Assembly: GCF_003234175.2 (NCBI RefSeq)
Contig: NZ_CP126257.1
Location: 372,001-436,000 of the forward strand
Direction: 5' to 3'
Source of the DNA: Curtobacterium sp. MCSS17_007
Lineage (GTDB): Bacteria; Actinomycetota; Actinomycetes; Actinomycetales; Microbacteriaceae
DNA length: 64,000 nt
Under the pieces are notes generated by a model that was not told the DNA's origin, did not search any database, and saw nothing but the letters and a program-made list of their open reading frames with translations. A program made the position numbers and the translations under genes. Every line of letters begins with the position of its first letter. The first letter of the stretch is position 1. This document shows, one piece after another, positions 33,304 to 41,885 of the stretch.

Positions 33304-34508
33304 AAGGCTCCATCATCACCACGCTGCAGTTCCCCGACGGCTTCCTCTGGGGCGCCGCCACCGCCGCCCACCAGATCGAGGGCAACAACGTCAACAGCAA
33401 CTGGTGGGTGCACGAGCACGAGCCCGACACCACCATCGTCGAACCCTCCGGCGACGCCGCGGACAGCTACCACCGGTACCGCGAGGACATCCGCATCGCC
33501 GCCGACCTCGGCCTGAACTCCTACCGGTTCAGCATCGAGTGGGCACGCATCGAGCCCGAGCGCGGTCACGTGTCCCGCGCCGAGATCGACCACTACCGCC
33601 GCATGGTCGAGGCCTGCCACGACGCCGGCATCGAACCGATCGTCACGCTCATGCACTTCACCGTGCCCCGGTGGTTCGAGCGCGACGGCTTCTGGCGCGC
33701 GGACGACGCCGCCGACCTGTTCGCCCGGTACACCGAGGCCGCGCTCCCCGTCGTGCAGGACGGCGTCCGCTACGTCTGCACGATCAACGAGCCGAACATC
33801 GCGGCGATGCTCGCGGGCGGCGAGGACGCGTCGAACCTCGTCGCCTACGGCCTGCCGAACCCCGACCTGCACGTGGCGGACCAGCTGCTCGCGTCGCACA
33901 AGCGGTCCCGCGAGGTCCTCTCCCAGGTGTCCGGCCTGCAGTCCGGCTGGACGATCGCGACACAGGCGTTCAAGCCCTCCGGCGAGGAGGGTTCCGAGGA
34001 GATGCTCCGTGAGTACGGCTACCCGCGCGACGACTGGTACCTCGAGCAGGCCGCCGGCGACGACTTCCTCGGCGTCCAGGCGTACACACGCACGTTCATC
34101 GGGCCGAAGGGGCCGCTGCCCGTGTCCGAGGACGTCGAGACGACCCTGACCGGGTGGGAGTTCTACCCCGAGGCGTCGGCCGACGGGCTCCGCAGCGCGT
34201 GGGAGCTGTCCGGGCACGTGCCGCTGATGATCACCGAGAACGGCATCGCCACCGCCGACGACTCCCGGCGGGTCGCCTACACGCAGGGTGCCCTCGAGGG
34301 GATCCACCGCTGCATCGAGGACGGCATCGAAGTCCTCGGCTACCAGCACTGGTCGCTCCTCGACAACTACGAGTGGGCCTCCGGCTACCGCCCGACCTTC
34401 GGGCTCGTGGCATGGGACCGCGAGACGTTCGCGCGGACGCCGAAGGACTCGGCGCGCTGGTACGGGAAGGTCGCGCAGGCGAACGCGCTCGAGACGCGTC
34501 GCGACTGA
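33300..34508 (+). CDS. GH1 beta-glucosidase, non-canonical start
   Basis: 402 residues counted from CTG. GH1 family: FPDGFLWGAATAAHQIEGN at the N-terminus, acid/base Glu164 in TINEPN and nucleophile Glu313 in ITENG. Cytoplasmic; hydrolyses beta-glucosides brought in by the upstream transporter. No ATG, GTG or TTG exists in frame between the upstream gene and the conserved N-terminus. Two options remain: CTG within CTGA overlapping the previous stop, exactly like the ATGA/GTGA junctions of the rest of the operon, or ATC at 33315, which has GAAAGG 7 nt upstream and would give ITTLQFPDG where relatives have MTTL. I chose CTG; a sequencing error at the ATC is also possible. Confidence 0.85.
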   Translation: MKGSIITTLQFPDGFLWGAATAAHQIEGNNVNSNWWVHEHEPDTTIVEPSGDAADSYHRYREDIRIAADLGLNSYRFSIEWARIEPERGHVSRAEIDHYRRMVEACHDAGIEPIVTLMHFTVPRWFERDGFWRADDAADLFARYTEAALPVVQDGVRYVCTINEPNIAAMLAGGEDASNLVAYGLPNPDLHVADQLLASHKRSREVLSQVSGLQSGWTIATQAFKPSGEEGSEEMLREYGYPRDDWYLEQAAGDDFLGVQAYTRTFIGPKGPLPVSEDVETTLTGWEFYPEASADGLRSAWELSGHVPLMITENGIATADDSRRVAYTQGALEGIHRCIEDGIEVLGYQHWSLLDNYEWASGYRPTFGLVAWDRETFARTPKDSARWYGKVAQANALETRRD

Positions 34509-34522
34509 CGCGACCGGGTGGC

Positions 34523-34564
34523 GGACGGGAGGCCCGCGGCGATGCCGCCACGGGCCTCCCGTCC
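34523..34564. terminator. GGAGGC-family hairpin after the beta-glucosidase gene
   Basis: GGACGGGAGGCCCGCGGC, loop GATGCC, GCCACGGGCCTCCCGTCC, one mismatch in 18. It begins 15 nt after the stop of the operon's last gene. Confidence 0.75.
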
Positions 34565-34571
34565 GTTCTGC

Positions 34572-34647
34572 GGTTGCTGCTCCTCCGTCGTGGAGCAGCA
34601 ACCGTCGAGTCCGGCCGACGCTCCCGACAGTTCCTGCTCCATCGACG
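34572..34647. repeat. Compound inverted repeat between GH1 and ankyrin genes
   Basis: GGTTGCTGCTCC (34572-34583) and GGAGCAGCAACC (34592-34603) form a perfect 12-bp stem with an 8-nt loop. The right arm overlaps a longer inverted pair ending CTGCTCCATCGACG (34634-34647), whose complement CGTCGATGGAGCAG also occurs at 6488-6501. Probable terminator for the convergent ankyrin gene. Confidence 0.5.
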
Positions 34648-34671
34648 TGGCACGCGGGGCCGCGGGAACCG

Positions 34672-35610
34672 TCAGCGGGTCGCCTCGTCGCTCGAGGGGT
34701 CGTCGGCCACGTACGCCTCGCCGACCGCGTGGGCGTCGAACCAGGCGAGGAGGACCTCCTCCGCCTTGCGCGAGCCGCGCTCGCGGGCGATGTCGAGCGC
34801 CGTCCGGCCCTCCGCGTCGAGCACCGTGACGTCCGCCCCGCGCTCGATGAGGGCCTCGGTCGTGCCGCGTCGGTCGAACCAGGCGGCGGCGTGCAGCGGG
34901 GCGAAGCCCCAGCGCGGGTCGACCTCGTCGATGCCGGTCGGGTCCACGCCGAAGCCGTCGAGCTCGAGCGAGAGCCCGCCGACGTCGCCGTGGCCCGCTG
35001 CTCGAACCGCGGGGGCGGCCCACTCGAGCCAGCCGTCCGGCACCGGGCCGTGCCAGCCGTGGGCGGGGCGTGACTCCAGGTCGGACCACGCGGACTCGGC
35101 GACGGGACGGACCTCGACCACCACGTCGCGGAAGTGCACGGCGAGTTCGCCGGTGGGCGAGAGCAGCAGTCGGAGCTCCCAGACGTCCGCATCGACGTGC
35201 GCGATCTCGCCGCGGGAGACCTGCACGTCGCCGGCCAGGACGGCGAGCGGCGCGGTGTCCTCGGGTTCGAGCACGGCGCGGTGGAACTCGAGCGTCACGC
35301 GCGCGTGGTTCCAGCGGCGCCACAGGCCGTCCGGGGTGTCGAGGACCTCGTCGGTCCGGACCACGACGACGGATCGGACCGTGCGGGTCGGAGCCTCGTC
35401 GATGCCGGCGGTGTCCGGGCCGCCGGTCGGCGTCGTGGTGGCGGCCTCGTGCCACTCGGCGATGCGTGCCTCGTTCCACGTCACGGACGCGAGGGCCGCG
35501 ACGGACGGGGGTGCATCGGTGACCAGGCGGGCGAGGTGCTCGGGGTAGCCCTCGACGTCCTCGAGGGAGACGTACCCGACCCCGGGCCAGCCCACTCGAC
35601 TCCATCGCAC
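34672..35610 (-). CDS. Ankyrin-repeat protein
   Basis: 312 residues. The C-terminal 90 residues contain ankyrin repeats (WGFAPLHAAAWFDRRGTTEALIE, then RGADVTVLDAEGRTALDIARERG). The N-terminal 200 residues, starting VRWSRVGWPGVGYVSLEDVEGYP, match no domain I know. Cytoplasmic by composition. The GTG start is uncertain; the reading frame is open further upstream into the 3' end of the acyltransferase gene. It lies 10 nt downstream of that gene on the same strand and may share its transcript. Confidence 0.72.
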   Translation of the reverse strand: MRWSRVGWPGVGYVSLEDVEGYPEHLARLVTDAPPSVAALASVTWNEARIAEWHEAATTTPTGGPDTAGIDEAPTRTVRSVVVVRTDEVLDTPDGLWRRWNHARVTLEFHRAVLEPEDTAPLAVLAGDVQVSRGEIAHVDADVWELRLLLSPTGELAVHFRDVVVEVRPVAESAWSDLESRPAHGWHGPVPDGWLEWAAPAVRAAGHGDVGGLSLELDGFGVDPTGIDEVDPRWGFAPLHAAAWFDRRGTTEALIERGADVTVLDAEGRTALDIARERGSRKAEEVLLAWFDAHAVGEAYVADDPSSDEATR

Positions 35611-35620
35611 GGGATCGACG

Positions 35621-36712
35621 TTACCGTGGTCTGTTCGCCGAGCGCCCCACGCACGGTCGGCTGACACGCCCGCTGTGCGCCCTCGGGGTCGACCAGCGGC
35701 CGAGCACGGACAGCAACGCCGGTGGGACGCGGAACACCCACTGGAGCTTCGTCCCGGCGGTCCACCGGTGCACCACCAACGGGACGGCGACGGCAGCGGT
35801 GAACACGAGACCCGCTGCCGCCGTCCGCTCTGCCGGTCCCATCGCCACAGGAGGTCGGCCGCCGAGCGCGATCACGAGCACGGCGATGACGAGCATGTGC
35901 AGGAGATACGGCGCGATCGACCTGCTTCCGGCCCACGCCAGCGCTCGTCCCCAGGGGAACGCGAGCAGCGACCGAGCCGTTGCGAGCGTCGCCACGACTC
36001 CGATCAGGGTGGTCGCCGGCGCGATGTGCGGTGGGTGCAACGTCTGCAGGGTGGCCACGAACGACCACGTCCCGGCCGCGAGGAGCAGCGCACAGCGAGT
36101 CCGGAGCGCGCTGATCCTCGTGATCACGCCCGGTGTTCGCGCACCGAGCAGCGTCAGGAGTGCGAACTGCGGGAGTCCCTGCAACCCGGGGCCCAGGAGG
36201 TGCCAGGTCTGTCCACCGAGGACGTCCTTCCCCCAGCCCTGGACGGTCACGAAGACGGCCAGAGCCGGGACCAGCACAACCGCGGCGGGCGCCCGGCGCG
36301 TCCAGAACGTGACGAGGAGGTGCACCGCCAGCGCCCAGAGGTACCACAGTTCACCGCTCGGGCGCACCGGGACGGCGAGGAACCGGAGTACCTCACCGGA
36401 CAGGTCGACCCGCCCGTCCGCCAGGCTCGTGAGCAGCCGGTGGGCCACTACGACAGGGCTCCACAGGACGTACAGCCACAGCAGGCCGACCATCCTGTTC
36501 GCTACGGTTCGCCCGGTTGCCCGTTCCCCGACGACGTCGTTGCGGACGACGAAGCCCGACACCAGGAAGAGCACGCCGAGCGACATCGACGCGGCTGCCC
36601 CGAGTCCGGAAGCGCGCTCGACAGAGAGGCTGGCATCAGTGTGCACGAGGACGATCGCGGCGACGGCAAGTGCTTTCGCGATGTCGATCCACGGGAGGCG
36701 CGCGCTGGACAC
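35621..36712 (-). CDS. Acyltransferase 3 family membrane protein
   Basis: 363 residues with about ten helices. The start ARLPWIDIAKALAVAAIVLVH carries the conserved Asp and the His of the family 3 acyltransferases (OafA/NodX-like), followed by FLVSGFVVRN. These proteins acetylate or succinylate cell-surface sugars, here probably the exopolysaccharide. GTG start is chosen because the domain begins directly after it; no strong Shine-Dalgarno sequence is seen. Confidence 0.85.
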   Translation of the reverse strand: MSSARLPWIDIAKALAVAAIVLVHTDASLSVERASGLGAAASMSLGVLFLVSGFVVRNDVVGERATGRTVANRMVGLLWLYVLWSPVVVAHRLLTSLADGRVDLSGEVLRFLAVPVRPSGELWYLWALAVHLLVTFWTRRAPAAVVLVPALAVFVTVQGWGKDVLGGQTWHLLGPGLQGLPQFALLTLLGARTPGVITRISALRTRCALLLAAGTWSFVATLQTLHPPHIAPATTLIGVVATLATARSLLAFPWGRALAWAGSRSIAPYLLHMLVIAVLVIALGGRPPVAMGPAERTAAAGLVFTAAVAVPLVVHRWTAGTKLQWVFRVPPALLSVLGRWSTPRAHSGRVSRPCVGRSANRPR

Positions 36713-36800
36713 GGGACGATCCTGACACGGGCGGAGCTCAGGGTTGCGTACTCCACATCCAACATGCAAGACGACGTGACAGTGGGCTCCGATCTCGTGT

Positions 36801-38114
36801 TCAGCCGAGCCGGTGCGTCCGGCAGCACCGCCGGACGCACCGGAGTGCGCAGGAGGCGTCAGCCCTGGTGGGGATGTGGAACGACGCGAACGACTGCGCT
36901 GTCAGACGGGACACCTGTCCGACGTTGATCGAACCGGCAACGACGTTGGAGACGAGCGTCGCCACCGCGGCGCCGACTGCTCCCCACGACGGAACGAGGA
37001 CGACGAGGGCGACGACGTTCACGACGGCGCCGATGACCATGGAGGCGCTCCGGAGGTGCGGGAGGCCCCGAGCGCTCAGCCCTGCGCCCGCGACCGAGCC
37101 GGGTACGCCGATCGTCACGGCGACGAGGAGGACGACGGTCGGGGGCACGGCCCCGTCGAAACCGGATCCGAAGACGATCGGGAGACACCACGGGGCACTC
37201 GCCCCGATGAGGAGGGCTGCTGCCGCGCTGGCCGCGAACGCGGTACGTCCGGCCTGTGCAAGGGCGTGCTCGTCCGGATCGCGCGCATGCGTTGTCAGGA
37301 CGACCTCGCGGACAGCTGTGGTGAGCACGAGTGGGAGTTCGCTGATCGTCGCCGCGACGGCGTACAGGCCGAGTTGCTCGGTGGAACCCAGCGGCGTCAT
37401 CAACACCTGGTCGAGACGACTGAGCGCGACGCCGGCAAGCGAACCGACCCAGGCTCGGGTCCCGTAACCCAGGAGCTGTACGACGCCCGCGGCCTGCTCT
37501 CGGAGTGAGTCCTCCGGCTCGGCCTCGTCGTCCCGCGCGGTCCTCTGGCAGTCTGACCGGAGGTACGCCAAGCCGCTGATCACGGGAGCGAGCGTGATCA
37601 CGGTCGCCGCCGAGGCGACGGAGAGCGAGTCGCTGAGCCAGAGCACGATGAAGGCGACCAGGCGGACCGCCGGGCCGACGGTGCGTTCGATCGCGATCTG
37701 CCCCCAGTGCCCGAGGCCGGCGGCGGTACCGCGGAGGATCCCGACCAGTGCGCTCGGCACGACGGTCAGTGCCAGGACCGCGATCTGCGGTGTCAGCTCG
37801 TGCGAGCCCGCCGCCAGGGTCGGCGCGAGAGCGACGACGACGACGGCGGCGGTGAGGGCGGCGATGCCGACGAGTGCCGATCCCCGTCTCCGCGCGGTGC
37901 CCGCCGACCCTGGCGTTCGAGCGACGAAGTAGGTGACGGCATCAGGGATCCCGACGGCCGACACCGTGGCAGCCAGGAGGATCGGAGCAGTCACCGCCGC
38001 GACCTCGCCTCGACCGTCCACTCCCAGACCGTGAGCGAGTAGCGGAGCACTCGCCAGTCCGGCGAGCGGGCCCGCCACGTTGCCCAGCGCGTTCCGGAGG
38101 AGTGCTCCGGACAC
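36801..38114 (-). CDS. Wzx-type polysaccharide flippase
   Basis: 437 residues with 12 to 14 helices, typical of the MVF/MATE-like Wzx flippases that carry lipid-linked repeat units across the membrane. The N-terminus VSGALLRNALGNVAGPLAGLASAPLLAHGLGVDGRGEVAA shows the usual pattern. GTG start with GGTAGG 5 nt upstream; the gene begins 22 nt after the polymerase gene. The last 13 residues (CVRRCCRTHRLG) are encoded by a 14-bp hairpin and look unlike the rest. Confidence 0.85.
   Translation of the reverse strand: MSGALLRNALGNVAGPLAGLASAPLLAHGLGVDGRGEVAAVTAPILLAATVSAVGIPDAVTYFVARTPGSAGTARRRGSALVGIAALTAAVVVVALAPTLAAGSHELTPQIAVLALTVVPSALVGILRGTAAGLGHWGQIAIERTVGPAVRLVAFIVLWLSDSLSVASAATVITLAPVISGLAYLRSDCQRTARDDEAEPEDSLREQAAGVVQLLGYGTRAWVGSLAGVALSRLDQVLMTPLGSTEQLGLYAVAATISELPLVLTTAVREVVLTTHARDPDEHALAQAGRTAFAASAAAALLIGASAPWCLPIVFGSGFDGAVPPTVVLLVAVTIGVPGSVAGAGLSARGLPHLRSASMVIGAVVNVVALVVLVPSWGAVGAAVATLVSNVVAGSINVGQVSRLTAQSFASFHIPTRADASCALRCVRRCCRTHRLG
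36810..36843. terminator. Perfect 14-bp hairpin within the 3' end of the flippase gene
   Basis: CCGGTGCGTCCGGC, loop AGCACC, GCCGGACGCACCGG. It ends 7 nt before the flippase stop codon, so it is translated. It could terminate transcription before the downstream acyltransferase gene or limit 3' decay. Confidence 0.5.
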
Positions 38115-38136
38115 CGACCTACCGCGTCGCCGACCG

Positions 38137-39447
38137 TCAGCGGAGCGCACGGCCGGCCTCCCGGGGGCAGCGCCGCCGACTGCCGCGCAGCTCCCCACGT
38201 GACGACGATCCGCCTTCTGGTCGCTGGACCAGCGCCGCGACCATGACCGCGATGAACGACCATGCGAGCAGACCGAAGGTGTTGGTCGCGCCGTACGAGC
38301 TGTAGGCGAAACCCCACGTGATGGCGACGACACCGATCGAGCGCGTGCGGAACCGCGGTCGTGACGGCACCAGCAGGACAGCCGCGACCTGCACGCCGAG
38401 CAGACCGGCGAAGACGAGGGTGCCTGCTCCGGCAGCGAGGCTGAGGTAGGCGTTCTCGAAACTGCTCGGCAGGTTCGCCTCCACCCACCGGTAACTGAAG
38501 CCCAGGCCGCTTCCGGTCAGGGGTCTGGCCTGCACGAACTGCAGACCGGTGTGGAGTGCGAGCTCACGGGCAGACGTCGACAGCGACCCGCGGGCGCCGA
38601 ACCGCTCGAACAGGGAGGCCGCTGCTGCCGAGGTCGCGAGGAACAGCCCCCCGGCGAGCAGTGCAGCCGCGAGGACCGGCTCGGACAACCGGGACGTCCG
38701 GTGGTTGAACAGGGCGGCGAGCAGCAGGACCACAGCGAGGAGCATGGCCGTCCTCGAGCCGGTGCAGACGATGCCGAGCGTGAGGAGGACCGCGCAGCTG
38801 CACCGCCGCCACGGCTTGGGATCGAGGCCGACCACGGCGAGGCTCATCGAGAGGAATGCACCGAGGTCGAGCGGGGTGTCGAACGTCCCCGCGCTCCGGC
38901 CTGTCCGTGCCATCCACGCGAGCGGCGACCGGTACTCCTCGAAGACGACCGCGGCACCGACCGTGCGCTGCGCCAGCGACAGGACGGATTCGATCGCCGC
39001 GAGGGCGAAGACCGCAGCGAGGACTGCCGGCACGACCTTCCGGGACGGGTCCGCGCAGACGGCCGTGATGATCGCGACGAAGGCGACGGCGGGGAGTGCC
39101 CAGATCCGGATGAACGCCGCGCCGTCCGCGACTCCGTGGGCGACGGTGCAGAGCGTGACCCCGACGGCGACCCAGGCCACGAGTCCCGTGAGGAGGAGCC
39201 TCACGGACCTGGGCAACGGCTCTCGGGTGCCGCGGGAGCAGAGGGTCACCCCGGCACCGGCGGCGAAGAACCAGACCGCTGGGTGTACGTCCGCCAGGTC
39301 GCCAGCGCCCCCGAACCATGCTCGGGTCGCAGTCCGGGGGAGCAGCACCGCGATCGAGATCGAGGAGCAGATCCACCACGCAGGGTGTCTCCGGCTCGCT
39401 GTTGCGAGGGCGATGGCGCCGACCACCGTGACGACGAGCAGGATCAC
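38137..39447 (-). CDS. Wzy-type polymerase / O-antigen ligase family protein
   Basis: 436 residues with about 11 helices and the ligase/polymerase signature region around TGSRTAMLLAVVLLLAAL and the later extracellular loop ARPLTGSGLGFSYRW...SSFENAYLSL. These proteins polymerise lipid-linked oligosaccharide repeats outside the membrane. GTG start in GTGA overlaps the upstream glycosyltransferase stop. The longer open frame upstream is antisense or out-of-frame sequence of that gene and is not used. Confidence 0.85.
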   Translation of the reverse strand: MILLVVTVVGAIALATASRRHPAWWICSSISIAVLLPRTATRAWFGGAGDLADVHPAVWFFAAGAGVTLCSRGTREPLPRSVRLLLTGLVAWVAVGVTLCTVAHGVADGAAFIRIWALPAVAFVAIITAVCADPSRKVVPAVLAAVFALAAIESVLSLAQRTVGAAVVFEEYRSPLAWMARTGRSAGTFDTPLDLGAFLSMSLAVVGLDPKPWRRCSCAVLLTLGIVCTGSRTAMLLAVVLLLAALFNHRTSRLSEPVLAAALLAGGLFLATSAAAASLFERFGARGSLSTSARELALHTGLQFVQARPLTGSGLGFSYRWVEANLPSSFENAYLSLAAGAGTLVFAGLLGVQVAAVLLVPSRPRFRTRSIGVVAITWGFAYSSYGATNTFGLLAWSFIAVMVAALVQRPEGGSSSRGELRGSRRRCPREAGRALR

Positions 39448-40331
39448 GGGACGTCCGATCGGATCAGGTCGAGCGTGTGCGCGTCGTAGGTGCTGGCGAC
39501 CTGCCGGTCGTTCCCGCCCGCCGCGGTGTTGTCGTGGTTCAGAGCGGTCGACTGTGTGCCCGGAACCTCCAGGAACGTCCGTGCTCTCGGGCCGACCTGT
39601 CGGACCTTCGACCCGGACAGCAACGTCACGTGGTGCAGCCAGATGTCGTCCGCGGTCGGGCAGCGGTCGATGAACGACCGCCCGGACGCACGGAGCGCTT
39701 CCTGGACGGCGACCGGGTACAGCGCGCCGGCGCTCCCGGTCGCGAAGTGGCGCGTGCGTCCTTCGGTGGACGTCGTCAAGTGCCAGCCTTCGTACGGTGC
39801 CGGGCTCCCGTCGCGATCGACCTTGACCAATCGGACGCGGTGGCCGACGACGTCGTCGGGCGACTCTGCAGCGGCGTCCACGAGGCGGCGGAGCCACCAC
39901 CTGGGGTAGAAGACGTCATCGTCGGCCGTGACCAGCGGGCCCACCGGGTCCTCGAAGTGCACCATCGGGAAGTACTTGTTGTGGGATCGGATGTCCCACG
40001 GGCTCGAACGGATCTGCAAGCCCCGCCCGCACAGTCGCTTCAGTCGTCTCGGCAGGGCCTCCGGATCGACCTGGGGACCGAGCCACAGCACGACGCGGCT
40101 CGGGCGCAGCGACCCGCGGCCGATCGACTCGATGACGAGGTGTACGCGTTCGAGGCGGACGCCGTACGAGGTCAGGGACACCGAGACGGGGTGCGAAGGG
40201 TCGACGAGTGGACGTCGACCGCACGCCGACAAGGCGGCGAACCGGAGTTGCGCGACACGACACCGGCAGGACCGTGCCGCACGCTCGAGGAGACGCCGCA
40301 CTTTCGTCGTGATCGACCGAACCGGGAGCAT
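39444..40331 (-). CDS. Glycosyltransferase family 2-like protein
   Basis: 295 residues. VSVSLTSYGVRLERVHLVIESI and LVTADDDVFYP show a GT-A-type fold with a DxD-like metal motif (ADDD, about residues 135-138). It is a compact form seen in capsule loci. The transferred sugar is unknown. First gene of a minus-strand unit (glycosyltransferase, polymerase, flippase). The ATG follows an AT-rich promoter by about 5 nt, so the mRNA is probably leaderless. Confidence 0.75.
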   Translation of the reverse strand: MLPVRSITTKVRRLLERAARSCRCRVAQLRFAALSACGRRPLVDPSHPVSVSLTSYGVRLERVHLVIESIGRGSLRPSRVVLWLGPQVDPEALPRRLKRLCGRGLQIRSSPWDIRSHNKYFPMVHFEDPVGPLVTADDDVFYPRWWLRRLVDAAAESPDDVVGHRVRLVKVDRDGSPAPYEGWHLTTSTEGRTRHFATGSAGALYPVAVQEALRASGRSFIDRCPTADDIWLHHVTLLSGSKVRQVGPRARTFLEVPGTQSTALNHDNTAAGGNDRQVASTYDAHTLDLIRSDVP

Positions 40332-40351
40332 GCATTAATATATAACATGTG
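40332..40351. promoter_or_regulatory. Divergent AT-rich promoter of two polysaccharide units
   Basis: Reading the - strand: CACATGTTATATATTAATGC immediately before the glycosyltransferase ATG. Reading the + strand: TTAATATATAACATGT immediately before the acyltransferase GTG. -10-like hexamers (TATATT and TAATAT) lie 5-7 nt from each start codon, which suggests leaderless transcripts both ways. It shares CACATG and TATATATT with the elements at 41849 and 46864. Confidence 0.6.
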
Positions 40352-41344
40352 ATCTCCTCGACCGACAAGCCGTCCCCCGACGCCGGATGCCGCAGCTGGG
40401 GTGTCGACATGGTCCGGGTGGTCGGCATCATCGCGATCATCGTCGGGCACGTCTGGGCCGACTCGGCCACGGTGCGTCAGTGGATCTACCCGTGGAGCGT
40501 GCCCCTCTTCTTCTTCCTGTCCGGGTACCTCGATCGGACCAGCGGTGCGACGCTCCTCCGATCGATCCGCTGCCTCTCGCTGCTGCTGCCCTACGTGAGT
40601 TGGCTGATCGTCATCGGGGCTGCCTGGGTGGCGTCCGGTTGCGGGTCACGCTGCTCGACCGCAGGCATTGCCGAGGTGTTGCTCGGGGGAGCGCACGCGA
40701 CCCGTCCGTTCTCGACGTTCTGGTTCGTCACGGCGCTGGTGGTCGTCCGGCTCTCGGTCGTGGTGCTGAGCCGGGCGGGCGCCTGGGTCCCGTGGCTGGT
40801 GGGCGCGATCGGATGGGCCCTCACCGCGCTGTGGCCCTCGACTGTGGCGGCCGTCCCTTTCGCGGCCGGTGTCGCCGTGCCTGCGATGGTGTTCTTCGCC
40901 GCGGGTCGGGTGGTGCAGCGTGCGCGAGCGGTACGACCGTTGATGGTCGTGCTCGTCGCAGGAGGCGCGCTCGCCCCCGCGGTGGTGATGATGGCCAGCG
41001 GCGTCGCGCCGTTCGACCTGAAGTACGGGCAGCTCGGAACACCGTTCCTGTCTGCGGTGTGCGCACTCCTGGTCTGTGTCGGTGCCGTGTGCGTCGCGCA
41101 GTTGCTGGACCAGGTGCGCGCGAGCCGGGTGTGTTCAGCCGTCAGTGCGCTCGCCGTCTGTGGTGTCGGTGTCGTCCTGACGCATCCCGCGGTGCTCTGG
41201 GTGCTCGACGTACCGACGTCGGGGTCGTGGACCGGCTTCGCAGCTGCTTGCGTCGTTCCGTGGGTGGTGATGCTCGCTCTCCTCCGCACTCGAGCGGCGC
41301 CGTTGCTGCTCGGGCGCCCTCCCCTGGTCCGGCGCTCCTGGTGA
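40349..41344 (+). CDS. Acyltransferase 3 family membrane protein
   Basis: 331 residues, about ten helices. SWGVDMVRVVGIIAIIVGHVW carries the conserved Asp, Arg and His of the family, and FFFLSGYL follows. Probably adds an acyl group to the exopolysaccharide. GTG at 40349 is chosen because a later ATG (40409) would remove the conserved Asp; the transcript is probably leaderless. It is smaller than the paralogue at 35621 and not closely similar to it. Confidence 0.82.
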   Translation: MISSTDKPSPDAGCRSWGVDMVRVVGIIAIIVGHVWADSATVRQWIYPWSVPLFFFLSGYLDRTSGATLLRSIRCLSLLLPYVSWLIVIGAAWVASGCGSRCSTAGIAEVLLGGAHATRPFSTFWFVTALVVVRLSVVVLSRAGAWVPWLVGAIGWALTALWPSTVAAVPFAAGVAVPAMVFFAAGRVVQRARAVRPLMVVLVAGGALAPAVVMMASGVAPFDLKYGQLGTPFLSAVCALLVCVGAVCVAQLLDQVRASRVCSAVSALAVCGVGVVLTHPAVLWVLDVPTSGSWTGFAAACVVPWVVMLALLRTRAAPLLLGRPPLVRRSW

Positions 41345-41345
41345 T

Positions 41346-41381
41346 GCCAGGCGGGCTGCTCGGTGGGGCGGCCCGCCTGGC
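41346..41381 (+). terminator. Hairpin after the acyltransferase gene
   Basis: GCCAGGCGGGC, 14-nt loop, GCCCGCCTGGC: perfect 11-bp stem, 2 nt after the stop. It lies just before the stop of the convergent lipoprotein gene and may serve both. Confidence 0.6.
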
Positions 41382-41387
41382 GTCATG

Positions 41388-41819
41388 TCACTGTGCCGTG
41401 ATCGTGTTGTCGGCGCCGTGATCCTCGACGGAGCTCTCGCCGCCGTGGGTGATCTTGTTGTGGGAACCCGGGACCACGATGCGCTGCGCCGTGTCGACGG
41501 AGATCGTGGCCTCGTCGCCCTCCACCACGAGGACCTCGACCGTTCCGAGACGGATGACCGAACCTGCCGGCGCTTTCCCGACGACGGAGATGGATGCACA
41601 GTCGCCGAACGACTGCTCCTGCTCGCGCTCCAGGTCCGACGCGAGGATGGTCTCGTTCCCGTTGATGCACTCGCCGTAACGGGTCTCCTCCGCATTCGCT
41701 GTCGGGTCGGCTGCTGGCGGAGTCCCGCGCCCGTCGGGCGCGGTGGACGAGCAGGCTGTGAGCGAAGCCGTGAGCACGGCGGTGATCAAGGTGGCGGCGA
41801 GTGTCGTGGAGCGGTGCAT
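41388..41819 (-). CDS. DUF3060-like lipoprotein
   Basis: 143 residues. A signal peptide ends in the lipobox LTACSS (Cys about 23), followed by a Pro/Thr-rich linker. The C-terminal part (IVVPGSHNKITHGG, then DNTITAQ) has the short beta-helix-like G.N.I pattern of DUF3060 proteins, and two cysteines may form a disulphide. AGGAGGT precedes the ATG, which decides against the longer upstream frame. Function unknown; it lies inside the exopolysaccharide locus and shares its promoter type. Confidence 0.7.
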   Translation of the reverse strand: MHRSTTLAATLITAVLTASLTACSSTAPDGRGTPPAADPTANAEETRYGECINGNETILASDLEREQEQSFGDCASISVVGKAPAGSVIRLGTVEVLVVEGDEATISVDTAQRIVVPGSHNKITHGGESSVEDHGADNTITAQ

Positions 41820-41848
41820 GGGACCTCCTGTGGTCAGATCGGAAGGTG

Positions 41849-41866
41849 CTAATATATCATGTGACA
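41849..41866. promoter_or_regulatory. AT-rich promoter element between lipoprotein and dehydrogenase genes
   Basis: On the - strand it reads TGTCACATGATATATTAG, with the extended -10 TGATATATT pointing towards the lipoprotein gene. On the + strand CTAATATATCATGTGACA points towards the sugar dehydrogenase gene, with its own Shine-Dalgarno GAGAGGAA further down. It shares CACATGATATATT with the other polysaccharide promoters. Confidence 0.6.
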
Positions 41867-41885
41867 TTTCTTACGAGAGGAACAC

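Noticed and set aside
38115-38333. Longer N-terminus for the Wzx flippase
   Set aside because: It overlaps the polymerase gene, is Arg/Ser-rich and has no membrane helices. GTG at 38114 with GGTAGG fits better.
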